Shown one piece after another: positions 27,500 through 42,377 of a stretch of 64,000 nt of DNA. The stretch comes from Schumannella soli. GTDB taxonomy: Bacteria; Actinomycetota; Actinomycetes; Actinomycetales; Microbacteriaceae. The notes below the pieces were generated by a model, which saw only the letters and a list, made by a program, of their open reading frames with translations, ran no database searches and was not told the origin of the DNA. How positions within the stretch are numbered: the stretch's first letter is position 1; every line of letters begins with the position of its first letter. Position numbers and translations under genes: made by a program. The stretch spans positions 948,799-1,012,798 of the forward strand of contig NZ_VHQG01000002.1 in the NCBI RefSeq assembly GCF_006517435.1, given 5' to 3'.

Positions 27500-29119
27500 G
27501 TGAGCACGGATCGTGTTCCCAGCGCACCGCGCACCTCGCGTCCTAGCATCCGGAAGGTGACGGATACGGCGGGCGAGACCCAGCTCGAGGGCACGCTGAC
27601 GGTGTCGACGACCGCCGGCGTGGTCGAGGGCGTCATCCGCCGCGGCCTGCGGATGTGGCGAGGCATCCCGTACGCGGCGCCGCCCGTCGGAGCGCGCCGG
27701 CTGCGCGCGCCCGAACCGGCCCTGCCCTGGTCGGGCGTCCGACCGGCGATCGAGTTCGGGCCGGTCGCCCCGCAGGATCCGCGCGGTCCGGTCGCGATCC
27801 CGACGCTGCCGAGCGATCAGGACGAGGACTGCCTGACGCTCAACGTGATCGCCCCGCGGCCGACGACCGCGAAGCTGCGCCCGGTGATGGTGTTCGTGCA
27901 CGGCGGCGCGTTCTCGGTCGGCTCTTCGCGCGAGATGCCCGAGCAGGGCGAGGGGCTCGTGCACGACGGCGGCGTCGTCTTCGTCAACCTCAACTACCGG
28001 CTCGCCGGGCTCGGCTGGCTCGACTTCTCCCGCTACGGCACGGCGGAGCGTCCGATCGACGCGAACCTCGGGCTGCGGGATGTCGTCGCGGCGCTCGAGT
28101 GGATCCGCGACAATATCGCGGCCTTCGGCGGCGACCCCGACAACGTCACCCTGTTCGGCGAATCCGCCGGAGCCGGTGTCGTGACGACCCTGATGACCGC
28201 ACCCGCAGCTCGCGGTCTCTTCGCCAAGGCCATCGCCGAGAGCTCGCCCGTCGAGGCGGTCTACTCGCGCGAGCTGCAGGCCGAGTGGGCCGCCGACTTC
28301 GTGCGCATCCTGCGCGAGGTCATCGAAGAGAAGCATCCCGGCGTGACCGCGGGGCGCTCCGAGGTCGAGGTGCTCGACCACGCCGCCGCGACCGCGTGGG
28401 TGATCGCCTCGCAGCGCTTCGCCGAGGGGGCGATCGACCGCACACCGGGCACGGTCGCCTGGGTCGGGGTGCTCGACGGCGACTTCCTGCCGCAGCGGCC
28501 GACCGAGGCCTTCGCTGACGGCAGCGCGATGCCGATCCCGCTCATCATCGGCACGAACGACCGCGAGGGCTCTCTGTTCCGCGGCCGGCTCGACATCCTC
28601 GCGACGACGCCCGACCGCATCCGCGCGATCCTCTCCGGCACCGCCGCCGACGCCGTGACGGCGCTGACCGCGACCTATCCGGGGCTGCCGAAGCAGCGCC
28701 ACGCGATGGACCTCGCCGGCGACCACGCCTTCTGGTTCCCGTCGGTCGCTGCGGCGTCCGGTCACTCCCGCTACGCGCCGACCTACATGTACCGCTTCGA
28801 CCTCGCGCCCCGGCTGGCGCGACTGCTGGGGCTGGATGCGACGCACGGCATCGAGCTCTTCGCCGTCTTCGACAAGGCCCGCAGCGTGCTCGGCCGCGTC
28901 ATGGGCGCGCTCGGCGGATACCGCGACTTCGAGCGCGCCGGGCGCCGGGTGCGGACGAACTGGCTGCACTTCGCCTACGCGGGTGAGGTCGACCCCGGAT
29001 GGCCGCGCTACGACGAGCAGTCGCGACTCACGCTCATCATCGACGTCGATGACCGCATCGAGTCCGATCCGCGCGGCGACCGGCGTCGCGCGTGGGAGCG
29101 CTTCGTCCCGCACGTGTGA
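27500..29119 (+). CDS. type B carboxylesterase/lipase
   Basis: An alpha/beta-hydrolase of up to 539 residues. Hallmarks are RMWRGIPYAAPPVGARRLR, DEDCLTLNV and the oxyanion-hole HGGAF. The nucleophile Ser lies in FGESAGAG and ANLGLRDVVAALEWI is also conserved. The acid is probably Glu in TNDREGSLF, and the His lies near DATHGIEL. No signal peptide is visible, so it is probably cytoplasmic. The GTG start at 27500 overlaps AGGAG; an in-frame GTG at 27557 is also possible. Substrate unknown. It sits 16 bp after parE on the same strand and separates the two topoisomerase genes. Confidence 0.87.
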   Translation: MSTDRVPSAPRTSRPSIRKVTDTAGETQLEGTLTVSTTAGVVEGVIRRGLRMWRGIPYAAPPVGARRLRAPEPALPWSGVRPAIEFGPVAPQDPRGPVAIPTLPSDQDEDCLTLNVIAPRPTTAKLRPVMVFVHGGAFSVGSSREMPEQGEGLVHDGGVVFVNLNYRLAGLGWLDFSRYGTAERPIDANLGLRDVVAALEWIRDNIAAFGGDPDNVTLFGESAGAGVVTTLMTAPAARGLFAKAIAESSPVEAVYSRELQAEWAADFVRILREVIEEKHPGVTAGRSEVEVLDHAAATAWVIASQRFAEGAIDRTPGTVAWVGVLDGDFLPQRPTEAFADGSAMPIPLIIGTNDREGSLFRGRLDILATTPDRIRAILSGTAADAVTALTATYPGLPKQRHAMDLAGDHAFWFPSVAAASGHSRYAPTYMYRFDLAPRLARLLGLDATHGIELFAVFDKARSVLGRVMGALGGYRDFERAGRRVRTNWLHFAYAGEVDPGWPRYDEQSRLTLIIDVDDRIESDPRGDRRRAWERFVPHV

Positions 29120-29123
29120 CGAC

Positions 29124-29155
29124 GAACGGCGCGCCGGGTGACCGGCGGGCCGTTC
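29124..29155. terminator. terminator between convergent esterase and parC
   Basis: A hairpin with 14-nt arms (GAACGGCGCGCCGG and partner) with one mismatch and a GTGA loop, centred in the 58-bp gap between two convergent genes. Confidence 0.65.
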
Positions 29156-29177
29156 GAGTCTCGGCGGTGACGCGGGG

Positions 29178-31649
<2,472 letters not shown>

Positions 31650-31661
31650 AAGATCGCCTGC

Positions 31662-32774
31662 ATGCTACCGGCGCGCCAGGACACCCGGTTCCGACTCTCC
31701 GAGGTGCTGCCGGATTCGCTGCGCACGGTGCTCGGCGAACCCGGTTCCCTCGGCCTGCCGCCGGCGCGCCGGGTGATCGTCGCACTGGTCGACGGGCTCG
31801 GCGCCGCGGCGCTGCGCGAGCGTCTCGGGCACGCCCGGCGGCTGGCTCCCGGATTCGTCAAGGGGGCGACGGCCGCGGTCGGGTTCCCGTCGACGACCGC
31901 CGCCATGATCACGACGCTCACCACCGGGGTCGAGCCCGGCATCCACGGTCTCGTCGGATACTCGGCGCTCGATGCGGCCAACGACCGGGTGCTCAACCTG
32001 CTGAACGGCTGGGATGCCCTGAGCGACCCGCTCGACTGGCAGCGCGTGCCGACCGTGTTCGAGCGGGCCGTCGCCGCCGGGGTGCCCGCGGTCGTGATCG
32101 CGCCGCCGCGCTATCGCGACTCCGGCTTCACGCGCGCCGCGCTCCGCGGCGCCGAGTTCGTGCCCGGCCAGTCGATCGACGACAGGACCGCACGCGCGGC
32201 CGAGGAGCTGCGGCGTCACGATCGGCTGCTCGCCTACCTCTACATCCCCGAGCTCGACCAGGTCGCCCACCGGCACGGCATCGAGTCGGGGGAGTGGACG
32301 TCGGCGCTGGAGCAGGCCGACGCCGCGCTCGGCGACCTCATCGGCCGGCTCGGCCCCGAGGATCTGCTGCTCGTCACCGCCGACCACGGCGTGGTCGACG
32401 TGCCGGAGGACGGGCACGTCATCCCCGAGCCGGAGCTGTTCGACGGCGTGCGTCACGTCGCGGGCGAGCCGCGCTGCCTGCAGCTGCATCTCGAGGCCGG
32501 AGCGGATGCCGTCGCGATCGCCGACCGCTGGCAGCGCCGCCTGGGCAAGCTGGCGTGGGTCGCGACCCGCGATGAGGCCATCGACGGCGGGCTCTTCGGC
32601 GCGACCGTCGATCCGGTCATCGCCCCGCGCATCGGCGATGTGCTCGTCGGCGCGCGCGGTCGCGTCGCCTTCTACCAGGACGCCGGCTCGCCGGCGCGCG
32701 GAATGGTCGGCCAGCACGGGTCGGCGACGCCCGAGGAGACCCTCGTGCCGCTGCTGCGCTTCCGCGGAGCCTGA
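31662..32774 (+). CDS. alkaline phosphatase superfamily phosphodiesterase/pyrophosphatase
   Basis: A 370-residue enzyme of the nucleotide pyrophosphatase/phosphodiesterase branch. The first metal Asp is in [12 protein letters not shown]. The Thr nucleophile is in [16 protein letters not shown]. Further metal ligands are in [14 protein letters not shown] and in [14 protein letters not shown]. No signal peptide or membrane segment is seen, so it is likely cytoplasmic. This type of gene is widely found next to sepH in actinobacteria, but the physiological substrate is unknown. The ATG at 31662 starts just ahead of conserved sequence. Confidence 0.88.
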   Translation: MLPARQDTRFRLSEVLPDSLRTVLGEPGSLGLPPARRVIVALVDGLGAAALRERLGHARRLAPGFVKGATAAVGFPSTTAAMITTLTTGVEPGIHGLVGYSALDAANDRVLNLLNGWDALSDPLDWQRVPTVFERAVAAGVPAVVIAPPRYRDSGFTRAALRGAEFVPGQSIDDRTARAAEELRRHDRLLAYLYIPELDQVAHRHGIESGEWTSALEQADAALGDLIGRLGPEDLLLVTADHGVVDVPEDGHVIPEPELFDGVRHVAGEPRCLQLHLEAGADAVAIADRWQRRLGKLAWVATRDEAIDGGLFGATVDPVIAPRIGDVLVGARGRVAFYQDAGSPARGMVGQHGSATPEETLVPLLRFRGA

Positions 32775-32837
32775 TCCGAGCCGTGGCGGCGGCGACCGTC
32801 CGTCAACCGCGCACGGCGGTCTGGCGACGTCGTGGGC

Positions 32838-33902
32838 TCAGTCGTCGTCGGTGCGAGCGCCGAAGACGATCTCGTCCCAGCTCGGCATGGCGGCCCGGCT
32901 GCGGCGCGACGCTCGAGCGGCGCCGGTCGTCTCCGCGACGCGCTGCGGGGCCGCAGCGGGGGCCGGGTCGCTCTCGGCGGCGGCGTCGGCCGCGGCGTCC
33001 CAGTCCGGGTGCTCGTCGTCGACGGCCGGCGTCGCGGACGACGCGCCCTCGAGACCGTCGAGCGGCACCTCGACGAGACGGATGCTCGGCGGCGTCGACA
33101 GCGACGGGTGGTCGATCTCGGGCTCCGGCTCATCCATCGGCAGCGGCTCGCGCTCGCCCCGGCGGCGACGCAGCGCCTCGAGCAGGTCGGCGGTCTGGTT
33201 CAGCTCGGACTCCCGTCCGAAGCCGACCTGCTGCACCTCGGGACCGGCGCTGCCCGGCTCGACGCGGAAGGCGTTGCTGTCGAAACGCGCCGACTCGCCC
33301 GCGCCCTCGCTCGGCACGGCGCGGAGACGGGGGATCAGCGGCGCCGGGGTCTCGACCTCCTGCTGCGAGAGCGTGATCGCGTCGGCGTTGAGCGGGGAGA
33401 GGGAGCGCTTGCGCGGATCGAAGCCCCAGCGGGCGTCGTGCTCGACCGTGTTCGCGGCGAAGGTGACCTTGACCACCCAGCCCTGCTCCGGGTCCTTCCA
33501 GCTGCTCCAGCGCTCGTCGATCGCCTCGGCGTCGGCGAGTCGGGCGCGGATGACCGAGCCGAAGCTGGGGCGTTCGTCGTCCGCATCCTGCGGCGTGTGC
33601 ACGGCGACGCTCAGCGCCGACTCGACGATGTACTCGCGCTCGGCGAGCACCGGACCCTCGTAGCGCTTGACGTCGTCGACGTCGGCGCCGGTGATCGCGG
33701 CGACGTCGTCGGCCGACAGGCCGGCGCGGATGTGCGCCTGGATCTCACGCGGCGCGACCTTGCGCTCCCCACGCGCGACCGCACGGGGGCGGCGCAGGCG
33801 CGCGGCCGTGGCGTCGTCGACTGCGACGCGGTACTCGGTGCCGTGGATGTCGACGACGACGAGCGCTCCGTCCTCGACTCCGGTGACCTTCAGCTCCTGC
33901 AT
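32838..33902 (-). CDS. sepH: septation protein SepH
   Basis: A 354-residue protein. The N-terminal DUF3071 domain (MQELKVTGVEDGALVVVDIHG, then a helix-turn-helix-like VAPREIQAHIRAGLSADDVA) is the SepH signature. In Streptomyces and mycobacteria this domain binds FtsZ and stimulates its assembly. The middle is conserved to about residue 160 (GWVVKVTFAANTVEHDARWGFD). The rest is an acidic, Pro/Glu/Ala-rich disordered linker ending in a short conserved tail (SRRSRAAMPSWDEIVFGARTDDD). The start at 33900-33902 has AAGGACC 7 nt upstream; longer in-frame starts lack conserved sequence. Confidence 0.92.
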   Translation of the reverse strand: MQELKVTGVEDGALVVVDIHGTEYRVAVDDATAARLRRPRAVARGERKVAPREIQAHIRAGLSADDVAAITGADVDDVKRYEGPVLAEREYIVESALSVAVHTPQDADDERPSFGSVIRARLADAEAIDERWSSWKDPEQGWVVKVTFAANTVEHDARWGFDPRKRSLSPLNADAITLSQQEVETPAPLIPRLRAVPSEGAGESARFDSNAFRVEPGSAGPEVQQVGFGRESELNQTADLLEALRRRRGEREPLPMDEPEPEIDHPSLSTPPSIRLVEVPLDGLEGASSATPAVDDEHPDWDAAADAAAESDPAPAAAPQRVAETTGAARASRRSRAAMPSWDEIVFGARTDDD

Positions 33903-34102
33903 GATGAGGTCCTTCTCCCGCTCTCGATGGTCGCGACAACAGTGCCACGCGAGGGGCCCGGAAGCCGGGAATATCGCGGGCGCGCCGCGAGTTCCATCGA
34001 CGTCTCGAAAGGCGCCCGGGAACGGGTTTGCCAAACCAGGGACGATGATGCAGACTGACGCCGCCGAACCGCCGGGTCCGGCTGATTCTGGAATGGATGG
34101 GA

Positions 34103-34396
34103 ATGGCAACCGACTACGACGCTCCCCGGAAGACCGACGACGACACCGAGTCGATCCAGGCCCTCCAGGAGCGGGTTCCCGACAAGATGTCGGGTGTCGT
34201 CGACGTCGAAGACGCCGACAACCCGGGCAGTTTCGAACTCGCCGGCCAGGACCTCGCCGATGTCGATCTCGACGTCGTCGTGCTTCCTCCGCAGGCCGAC
34301 GAGTTCACCTGCATGAGCTGCTTCCTCGTGAAGCACCGCTCGCAGCTCGACCACGAGGGCAAGCTCGGGCCGATCTGCCACGAGTGCGCCGCCTGA
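34103..34396 (+). CDS. DUF4193 family protein
   Basis: A 97-residue protein beginning MATDYDAPRKTDDD. An acidic N-terminal half is followed by VVLPPQADEFTCMSCF and a final CHECAA. The two CxxC pairs probably form a zinc ribbon. It is conserved across actinobacteria between sepH and DUF3093, as here, with no known function. The ATG at 34103 is preferred over one 6 bp upstream because the family starts with MATDYDAP and GGATGGGA precedes it. Confidence 0.9.
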   Translation: MATDYDAPRKTDDDTESIQALQERVPDKMSGVVDVEDADNPGSFELAGQDLADVDLDVVVLPPQADEFTCMSCFLVKHRSQLDHEGKLGPICHECAA

Positions 34397-34418
34397 GCGA
34401 CACCCGACCGACCGACTT

Positions 34419-34449
34419 CAGCGCTCGCAGCCTCAGGCTGCGGGCGCTG
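34419..34449. terminator. terminator between convergent DUF4193 and DUF3093 genes
   Basis: A hairpin with 14-nt arms (CAGCGCTCGCAGCC and partner, one G-T wobble) and a 3-nt loop, in the 79-bp gap between the two stops. Confidence 0.65.
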
Positions 34450-34475
34450 CGTCGTCTCATCGGACAGCGAGCCGA

Positions 34476-34925
34476 CTAGTCCGAGGAGCGCGCGAGCGCG
34501 GCGACGAGCTCGTCCGGCCGTCGGGTCGACACCAGCCAGTACGGCGTCGGGTCCTCGTCGTCACGCAGCTCGACCTTGACGACCGGGTGGATCCAGCCGC
34601 GGATGAGCAGCCACGCGCGCGCATCCAGCAGGCGACCCCGCTGCAGGGTCGCCTCGGCTCCGCGGTAGGCGCTCACCTCGCCGACCACATCGCGGGGGAG
34701 GCGAGCCCGGCCCGCGATGAGCTCGTCACTCGTCACGACCAGCTTGGGCGTGGTCGCGAGAAGGATCACCACCGCCGCCGCGTAGCTCACGATCGCGGCG
34801 ATGACGCCAGCGACCATGCTGATGGGCAGGAACACGAGCAGGCTCGCGGGGATGAGCAGCGCGGTCGCGACGAACAGCCACGGCGTGGGCGACAGCCGCT
34901 CGCGGTAGATCTCCATGGTCTCCAT
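34476..34925 (-). CDS. DUF3093 family membrane protein
   Basis: A 149-residue protein beginning METMEIYRERLSPTPW. Two membrane helices (about 16-35 and 38-56) are followed by a soluble domain with RARLPRDVVGEVSAYRG and WLLIRGWIHPVVKVELRDDEDPTPYW. The family is conserved next to dut in actinobacteria; function unknown. Two ATG starts 9 bp apart (34925 and 34916) are possible and neither has a well-spaced ribosome binding site. Confidence 0.88.
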   Translation of the reverse strand: METMEIYRERLSPTPWLFVATALLIPASLLVFLPISMVAGVIAAIVSYAAAVVILLATTPKLVVTSDELIAGRARLPRDVVGEVSAYRGAEATLQRGRLLDARAWLLIRGWIHPVVKVELRDDEDPTPYWLVSTRRPDELVAALARSSD

Positions 34926-35000
34926 TGTCGGGCACGGGGACCGCACGGCCGACCGCGGCGGGTGCGGACCGCCCGCGTGCGCCCGGCGGTCTCGACCCCC

Positions 35001-35006
35001 TAGCCT
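35001..35006 (+). promoter_or_regulatory. leaderless -10 box of dut
   Basis: TAGCCT 7 nt before the GTG start at 35014. Confidence 0.6.
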
Positions 35007-35013
35007 CGACAGC

Positions 35014-35538
35014 GTGAGTGAGGCGTGCGAGGTCCTGATCGTGTCCGAGACGGTGCCGGAGTACGCGCACCCCGGCGACGCGGGCGCCGACCTGCGCGCG
35101 GCCGAGCCGGCGGTGCTGCCCCCCGGAGAGCGCGCTGTCGTCGGCACCGGCGTTGCGATCGCCCTGCCCGACGGCTACGCCGCCTTCGTGGTGCCGCGCA
35201 GCGGCCTCGCGGCGAAGCACGGCATCACGATCGTGAACAGCCCGGGAACGGTGGATGCCGGCTACCGCGGCGAGATCAAGGTGACGCTCCTCAACACCGA
35301 CGCCCGGGTGCCGTATTCTGTCGCGGTCGGCGACCGGATCGCCCAGCTGATCGTGATGCCCGTGACCCGCGCCCGCTTCGTGCCCGTGGATCGCCTGCCG
35401 GGCAGCGAGCGCGGCGAAGGCGGCTTCGGATCCACCGGCTACGCGCACCGCAACGCCGGCGCCGCGTCGGCCGCCGACAGCGATGCGAACGGCGCCGCCC
35501 CGACCGGGGATGCCGCTACGACAGGAGAGCAGCGATGA
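35014..35538 (+). CDS. dut: dUTP diphosphatase
   Basis: A 174-residue trimeric dUTPase that splits dUTP into dUMP and pyrophosphate, keeping uracil out of DNA and feeding thymidylate synthesis. All five motifs are visible: DAGADLRA (I), PRSGLAAKHG (II), the GTVDAGYRGEIKV uracil/sugar pocket (III), GDRIAQLIVMPV (IV) and the C-terminal ERGEGGFGSTG arm (V). A 25-residue Ala-rich tail follows. The GTG start is chosen because TAGCCT lies 7 nt upstream and conserved sequence begins soon after. The stop overlaps the next start (ATGA). Confidence 0.96.
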   Translation: MSEACEVLIVSETVPEYAHPGDAGADLRAAEPAVLPPGERAVVGTGVAIALPDGYAAFVVPRSGLAAKHGITIVNSPGTVDAGYRGEIKVTLLNTDARVPYSVAVGDRIAQLIVMPVTRARFVPVDRLPGSERGEGGFGSTGYAHRNAGAASAADSDANGAAPTGDAATTGEQR

Positions 35539-36281
35539 GCCCCCGCCAGTCCCGCAAGTCCCGCAAGGCCGACGCCGACAGCGCGGTCGAGGCCGCCGAG
35601 GTGGCCGAGATCGAGGCCGATCTCGAGACCGAGGTCGCCGACGAGGAGCTCGAGGCGACGACCGCCGCGGTCGAGAGCAGCGCGAACGACGAGGACGCCG
35701 TCGTCGATCAGCCGAAGTCGGCGCCGGAGGACCGCGACACCGAGGGTCCCCTCGACGAGGCCGAGTCGAACCCGGTGCGCCCCTATGTCGACCTCGGCGG
35801 GGTGAAGATCCTGCCGCGCCCCGAGCTCGGCCTGCGCCTCGAGGTCGAGGAGGGCAGCCAGCGGGTCGTCGCCGTCGCGCTCGACTTCGCGGAGTCCACG
35901 CTGCAGGTGCAGCCCTTCGCCGCGCCGCGATCGAGCGGGCTCTGGCACGAGATCCGTGAGCAGATCGCCGAGCAGCTGCGCCGCCAGGGCGGCGAGGTCG
36001 AGGAGCGCGACGGCGCGCTCGGACCCGAGCTGCTGACCCGCATCCCGGCTCCGGCCGGCGCCGAGGGGGGCACCCGCGTCGCCCGCTTCATCGGCGTCGA
36101 CGGCCCGCGCTGGTTCCTGCGCGGCGTCATCAGCGGCAAGGCGGCCGTCGACGAGAAGGCCGGGGCGCAGATCGAGGAGCTGTTCCGCAGCATCGTCGTC
36201 GTGCGCGGCGGTCAGCCGATGCCCCCGCGCGACCTCATCCCGCTGCACGTGCCGGCCGGCGCTCAGCCCGACGCCGGATGA
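35535..36281 (+). CDS. DUF3710 family protein
   Basis: A 248-residue soluble protein. The first 80 residues are basic then strongly acidic and probably disordered. The conserved domain starts at RPYVDLGGVKILPRPELGLRLEVEE and includes RFIGVDGPRWFLRGVISGKAA. Function unknown, although it is almost always found between dut and DUF3159 in actinobacteria. It is translationally coupled to both neighbours through 4-bp overlaps, and AGGAGAGC precedes the ATG. Confidence 0.9.
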   Translation: MSPRQSRKSRKADADSAVEAAEVAEIEADLETEVADEELEATTAAVESSANDEDAVVDQPKSAPEDRDTEGPLDEAESNPVRPYVDLGGVKILPRPELGLRLEVEEGSQRVVAVALDFAESTLQVQPFAAPRSSGLWHEIREQIAEQLRRQGGEVEERDGALGPELLTRIPAPAGAEGGTRVARFIGVDGPRWFLRGVISGKAAVDEKAGAQIEELFRSIVVVRGGQPMPPRDLIPLHVPAGAQPDAG

Positions 36282-37048
36282 GCGACGCGCACGACAGCGA
36301 CAAGCCCGTTGCGGACGCGAGCGACGCGACCGCGGCGGGTGACGCGGATCGGCAGCCGACGTTCCAGGAGGCGATGGCCCAGGCCGCTCGCCGCTCGGGT
36401 CTGGGGCATGTGACGCCGGGGGAGGCCCCGACGGCCGGTGCTCTGCTCGGCGCCATGGGCGGCATCCGCGGGCTGATCGAGTCGATCCTGCCCGGGGTCG
36501 GCTTCCTCGTGACCTACACGATCACGCAGCGGCTGCTGCCGTCGGTCATCGCGCCGGCGGTGCTGGCCGTGCTGCTGATCGTCGCGCGGGCGGTGCAGCG
36601 CCAGCCGGTGATGACCGCGGTGGCCGGTCTGCTCGGCATCGCCATCTCCGCGGCGCTCGCGCTGTGGACCGGCAATGCGCGCGACAACTTCGTGCCGGGC
36701 TTCTTCATCAACGGCGGCACGGCCCTGCTCGTGATCATCACCATCCTCGTGCGCCGTCCGATCGTCGGGATCATCGCCGGCTTCCTGACCGGCGATACCG
36801 GCTGGCCGAAGGACCGCGCGAAGCTCCGCGTCGCCACGGTCGCCTCGATCTTCTGGGCCGCGCTCTCGCTGCTGCGCCTCGCCGTGCAGCTTCCGCTCTA
36901 CCTGGCGGACGCGACGCAGGCCCTCGGCGCGACCAAGCTCGTCATGGGCGTGCCGTTCTACGCCGCGCTGCTCTGGGTCACCTGGCTCATGATGCGCGCC
37001 GCGTGGACACGCCCCGCCGACGCTGAGAAGCCCGCCTCCGGCGTGTAA
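36278..37048 (+). CDS. DUF3159 family membrane protein
   Basis: A 256-residue protein with a polar N-terminus of about 65 residues and then roughly six membrane helices. The conserved core includes [20 protein letters not shown] and [19 protein letters not shown] and the motif [14 protein letters not shown]. It is the last gene of the dut-DUF3710-DUF3159 operon. Members are conserved near acn, and some are annotated as intracellular septation-like proteins, but no function is established. Confidence 0.88.
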   Translation: MSDAHDSDKPVADASDATAAGDADRQPTFQEAMAQAARRSGLGHVTPGEAPTAGALLGAMGGIRGLIESILPGVGFLVTYTITQRLLPSVIAPAVLAVLLIVARAVQRQPVMTAVAGLLGIAISAALALWTGNARDNFVPGFFINGGTALLVIITILVRRPIVGIIAGFLTGDTGWPKDRAKLRVATVASIFWAALSLLRLAVQLPLYLADATQALGATKLVMGVPFYAALLWVTWLMMRAAWTRPADAEKPASGV

Positions 37049-37050
37049 AG

Positions 37051-37068
37051 TATCTCGATGTCGAGATA
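37051..37068. promoter_or_regulatory. 18-bp operator-like palindrome upstream of acnA
   Basis: TATCTCGA and its exact complement separated by TG. It begins 2 bp after the DUF3159 stop, about 43 bp before the predicted acnA -10 box. The symmetry is that of a dimeric regulator site. The regulator is not identified. Confidence 0.55.
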
Positions 37069-37110
37069 AATCGACGCGTCCATCCCGGCTTCGATCGCGG
37101 GCCGCAGGCT

Positions 37111-37116
37111 TAGGCT
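37111..37116 (+). promoter_or_regulatory. acnA -10 box
   Basis: TAGGCT about 65 bp before the acnA start, the same hexamer as at pepA and dxs. It implies a leader of about 58 nt with a strong ribosome binding site. Confidence 0.4.
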
Positions 37117-37181
37117 TGCCTTGCTGGACGGGGTTGTCCGGACCCCACCAGGATGGACGCGAGTTCACGGAGGAGACAGCA

Positions 37182-40040
<2,859 letters not shown>

Positions 40041-40057
40041 GGCACGCCGCATCGCCG

Positions 40058-40093
40058 CGAAGGCCCGCCCCGACCGCTCGGGGCGGGCCTTCG
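40058..40093 (+). terminator. acnA terminator
   Basis: A perfect 16-bp stem (CGAAGGCCCGCCCCGA and complement) with a 4-nt loop, 17 bp after the acnA stop. No T run follows, as is common in actinobacteria. Confidence 0.75.
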
Positions 40094-40165
40094 CCGTGTC
40101 CGATCCGTGACCTCCGCGTCCGCCGAGCGCGGGTGGATGGTGCGGGCCGCGCCGACCCCGAGGAA

Positions 40166-40171
40166 TAGGCT
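40166..40171 (+). promoter_or_regulatory. leaderless -10 box of dxs
   Basis: TAGGCT 6 nt before the ATG at 40178. Confidence 0.6.
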
Positions 40172-40177
40172 GAAACC

Positions 40178-42121
40178 ATGTCACTGCTCGAGACGATCCG
40201 CGGTCCGCGCGACCTCGATCGCCTCACGCCCGACCAGATGCTGGTGCTGGCGGGGGAGATCCGCCGGTTCCTGGTCGCCGAGGTCGCGAAGACCGGCGGC
40301 CACCTCGGACCGAACCTCGGCGTCGTCGAGCTGACCCTCGCCATCCATCGCGTCTTCGACTCGCCGAAGGACGCGATCATCTTCGACACCGGCCACCAGA
40401 GCTACGTGCACAAGCTCGTGACCGGTCGCCAGGACTTCTCGCACCTGCGTGAGCGCGGCGGCCTCGCCGGCTACCCGCAGCGCTCCGAGAGCGAGCACGA
40501 CATCGTCGAGTCGTCGCACGCCTCGAGCTCGCTCAGCTGGGCCGACGGCATCGCCCGCTCCTTCGCGATGACCGGCCAGGACGACCGCCACGTGGTCGCC
40601 GTCGTCGGCGACGGTGCGCTGACGGGCGGGATGACGTGGGAGGCGCTGAACAACATCAGCGACGACAACGTGCGCCGCCTCGTGATCGTCGTCAACGACA
40701 ACGGCCGCAGTTATGCGCCCACGATCGGCGGCATGGCGCGGTTCCTCAGCACCGTGCGCACCCGCCCCGCCTATCGCTCGCTGCACCGTTCGAGCGAGGC
40801 CGTGTTCGACAAGCTGGGTCCGGTCGGCCGCGCCGTCTATCGCGGGGTGCGCGGCGGAACCCACGGCTTCCTCAGTCGATTCGTCAACAACGAGGCGCTG
40901 TACTCCAACCTCGACATCAAATACATCGGTCCCGTCAACGGTCACGACCAGGCGGCGATGGAGGAGGCGCTGCGCCAGGCGAAGGAGTACGCGGCGCCGG
41001 TCATCGTGCACGCGATCACCGAGAAGGGGCACGGTTTCGAGCCCGCCGTGCACGACCAGGCCGATCAGTTCCACGCGGTCGGCCAGATCGACCCCGAGAC
41101 CGGCGAGCCGGTCGAGGTCGCGTCGAAGCCCTCGTGGACGAGCGTCTTCGCCGATGAGATCGTCGCTCTCGCCGAGCGCGACCCGAAGCTCGTCGGCATC
41201 ACGGCGGCCATGCTCCGCCCGGTCGGCCTGCACCGCTTCGCCGAGCGCTTCCCCGAGCGGGTCTTCGACGTGGGCATCGCCGAGCAGCACGCGGTCACCA
41301 GCGCCGCGGGCCTCGCCTTCGGCGGGCTGCACCCGGTCGTCGCGCTCTACGCGACCTTCGTCAACCGCGCCTTCGACCAGCTGATGATGGATGTCGCGCT
41401 GCACAAGGCCGGTGTGACCCTCGTGCTCGACCGCGCCGGCGTGACCGGACCCGACGGCCCCAGCCATCACGGCATGTGGGACCTGGCCGTGCTGCAGGCG
41501 ATCCCCGGCATCCGCATCGCCGCACCGCGGGACGCGACGCGCCTGCGCGAGGAGCTCGGCGAGGCCGTGGCCGTCGACGACGGGCCGACGGTCCTGCGCT
41601 TCTCGAAGGGCTCCGTCGGCAGCGAGTACGACGCGGTGCGCCGCACCGGCGACGGCGTGGATGTGCTGCGCGAGGCGCCGCATCGCGACGTGCTGCTCGT
41701 CGCGGTCGGGCCGATGGCGAAGCTGGCGATGACGGTCGCCGAGCGGCTCGCCGCGCAGGGGATCGGCGCGACCGTGGTCGACCCGCGCTGGGTCGTGCCG
41801 GTTCCGCCGAGCGTGATCGAGCTCGCCGCCGAGCACCGGCTCGTCGTGTCGATCGAAGACGGCATCCGCGTCGGCGGCATCGGCACGCGCATCCGTCAAG
41901 ACCTGCGCGCCGCCGACGTCGACACGGCGGTCGACGAGCTCGGACTGCCCGACGAGTTCATCGATCACGCCAGCCGGGATCAGATCCTCGAGCAGGTCGG
42001 GCTGACCGACCAGGCGATCGCGCGCGACATCGTGTCGCAGGTGCTCGGCACGCGCATCCCGCGGGCGCGTCCGCTGCCCGATGAGATGGTCCTGCGCGAC
42101 GACGTGCTGCGGCGCGACTGA
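40178..42121 (+). CDS. dxs: 1-deoxy-D-xylulose-5-phosphate synthase
   Basis: A 647-residue thiamine-diphosphate enzyme. It condenses pyruvate and glyceraldehyde 3-phosphate in the first step of the MEP isoprenoid pathway. The N-terminal domain has [10 protein letters not shown] and [10 protein letters not shown]. The ThDP/Mg site is [16 protein letters not shown]. The second domain has [18 protein letters not shown] with the catalytic Glu, and [15 protein letters not shown]. Length and start fit the family; ATG 40178 has a -10 box 6 nt before it, suggesting leaderless translation. Confidence 0.97.
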   Translation: MSLLETIRGPRDLDRLTPDQMLVLAGEIRRFLVAEVAKTGGHLGPNLGVVELTLAIHRVFDSPKDAIIFDTGHQSYVHKLVTGRQDFSHLRERGGLAGYPQRSESEHDIVESSHASSSLSWADGIARSFAMTGQDDRHVVAVVGDGALTGGMTWEALNNISDDNVRRLVIVVNDNGRSYAPTIGGMARFLSTVRTRPAYRSLHRSSEAVFDKLGPVGRAVYRGVRGGTHGFLSRFVNNEALYSNLDIKYIGPVNGHDQAAMEEALRQAKEYAAPVIVHAITEKGHGFEPAVHDQADQFHAVGQIDPETGEPVEVASKPSWTSVFADEIVALAERDPKLVGITAAMLRPVGLHRFAERFPERVFDVGIAEQHAVTSAAGLAFGGLHPVVALYATFVNRAFDQLMMDVALHKAGVTLVLDRAGVTGPDGPSHHGMWDLAVLQAIPGIRIAAPRDATRLREELGEAVAVDDGPTVLRFSKGSVGSEYDAVRRTGDGVDVLREAPHRDVLLVAVGPMAKLAMTVAERLAAQGIGATVVDPRWVVPVPPSVIELAAEHRLVVSIEDGIRVGGIGTRIRQDLRAADVDTAVDELGLPDEFIDHASRDQILEQVGLTDQAIARDIVSQVLGTRIPRARPLPDEMVLRDDVLRRD

Positions 42122-42200
42122 GCACCGACCGCTCCGCTGTCCGGCGCCGGGCCCGGGTCGCCCCCCGACCAGTGTTCATGTGGATGTCCGCGGTCGCCGG

Positions 42201-42215
42201 TGTACTATGTGTACA
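42201..42215 (+). promoter_or_regulatory. operator-like repeat over the exporter promoter
   Basis: TGTAC and GTACA are separated by 5 nt, and the -10-like TACTAT (42203-42208) lies inside. A wider inverted pair, TGTTCA at 42173-42178 and TGAACA at 42219-42224, brackets it. An inverted repeat over a -10 box is typical of repressor control of drug exporters. No regulator gene is adjacent, and the rest of the 42122-42377 gap shows nothing clear. Confidence 0.45.
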
Positions 42216-42377
42216 GTGTGAACATCCGGTCGGCTCTGCACGCTGCGCCCGGATGCGCGCCGATCAGTGCGATCCGGGAATGCTCCGCTTCCCGTCGCGT
42301 TGAACCTCCGAGCACCCCACCACCCGCGCCACGAGCGCCTCAGCGGTTCCGGCCGCGCCCTGAGACCAGGAGACCTT

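Noticed and set aside
37110-37130. Partial DtxR-like box (TTAGGCTTGCC) before acnA
   Set aside because: The left half resembles the iron-box consensus, but the right half does not complete the symmetry; the TAGGCT part is better explained as a -10 box.
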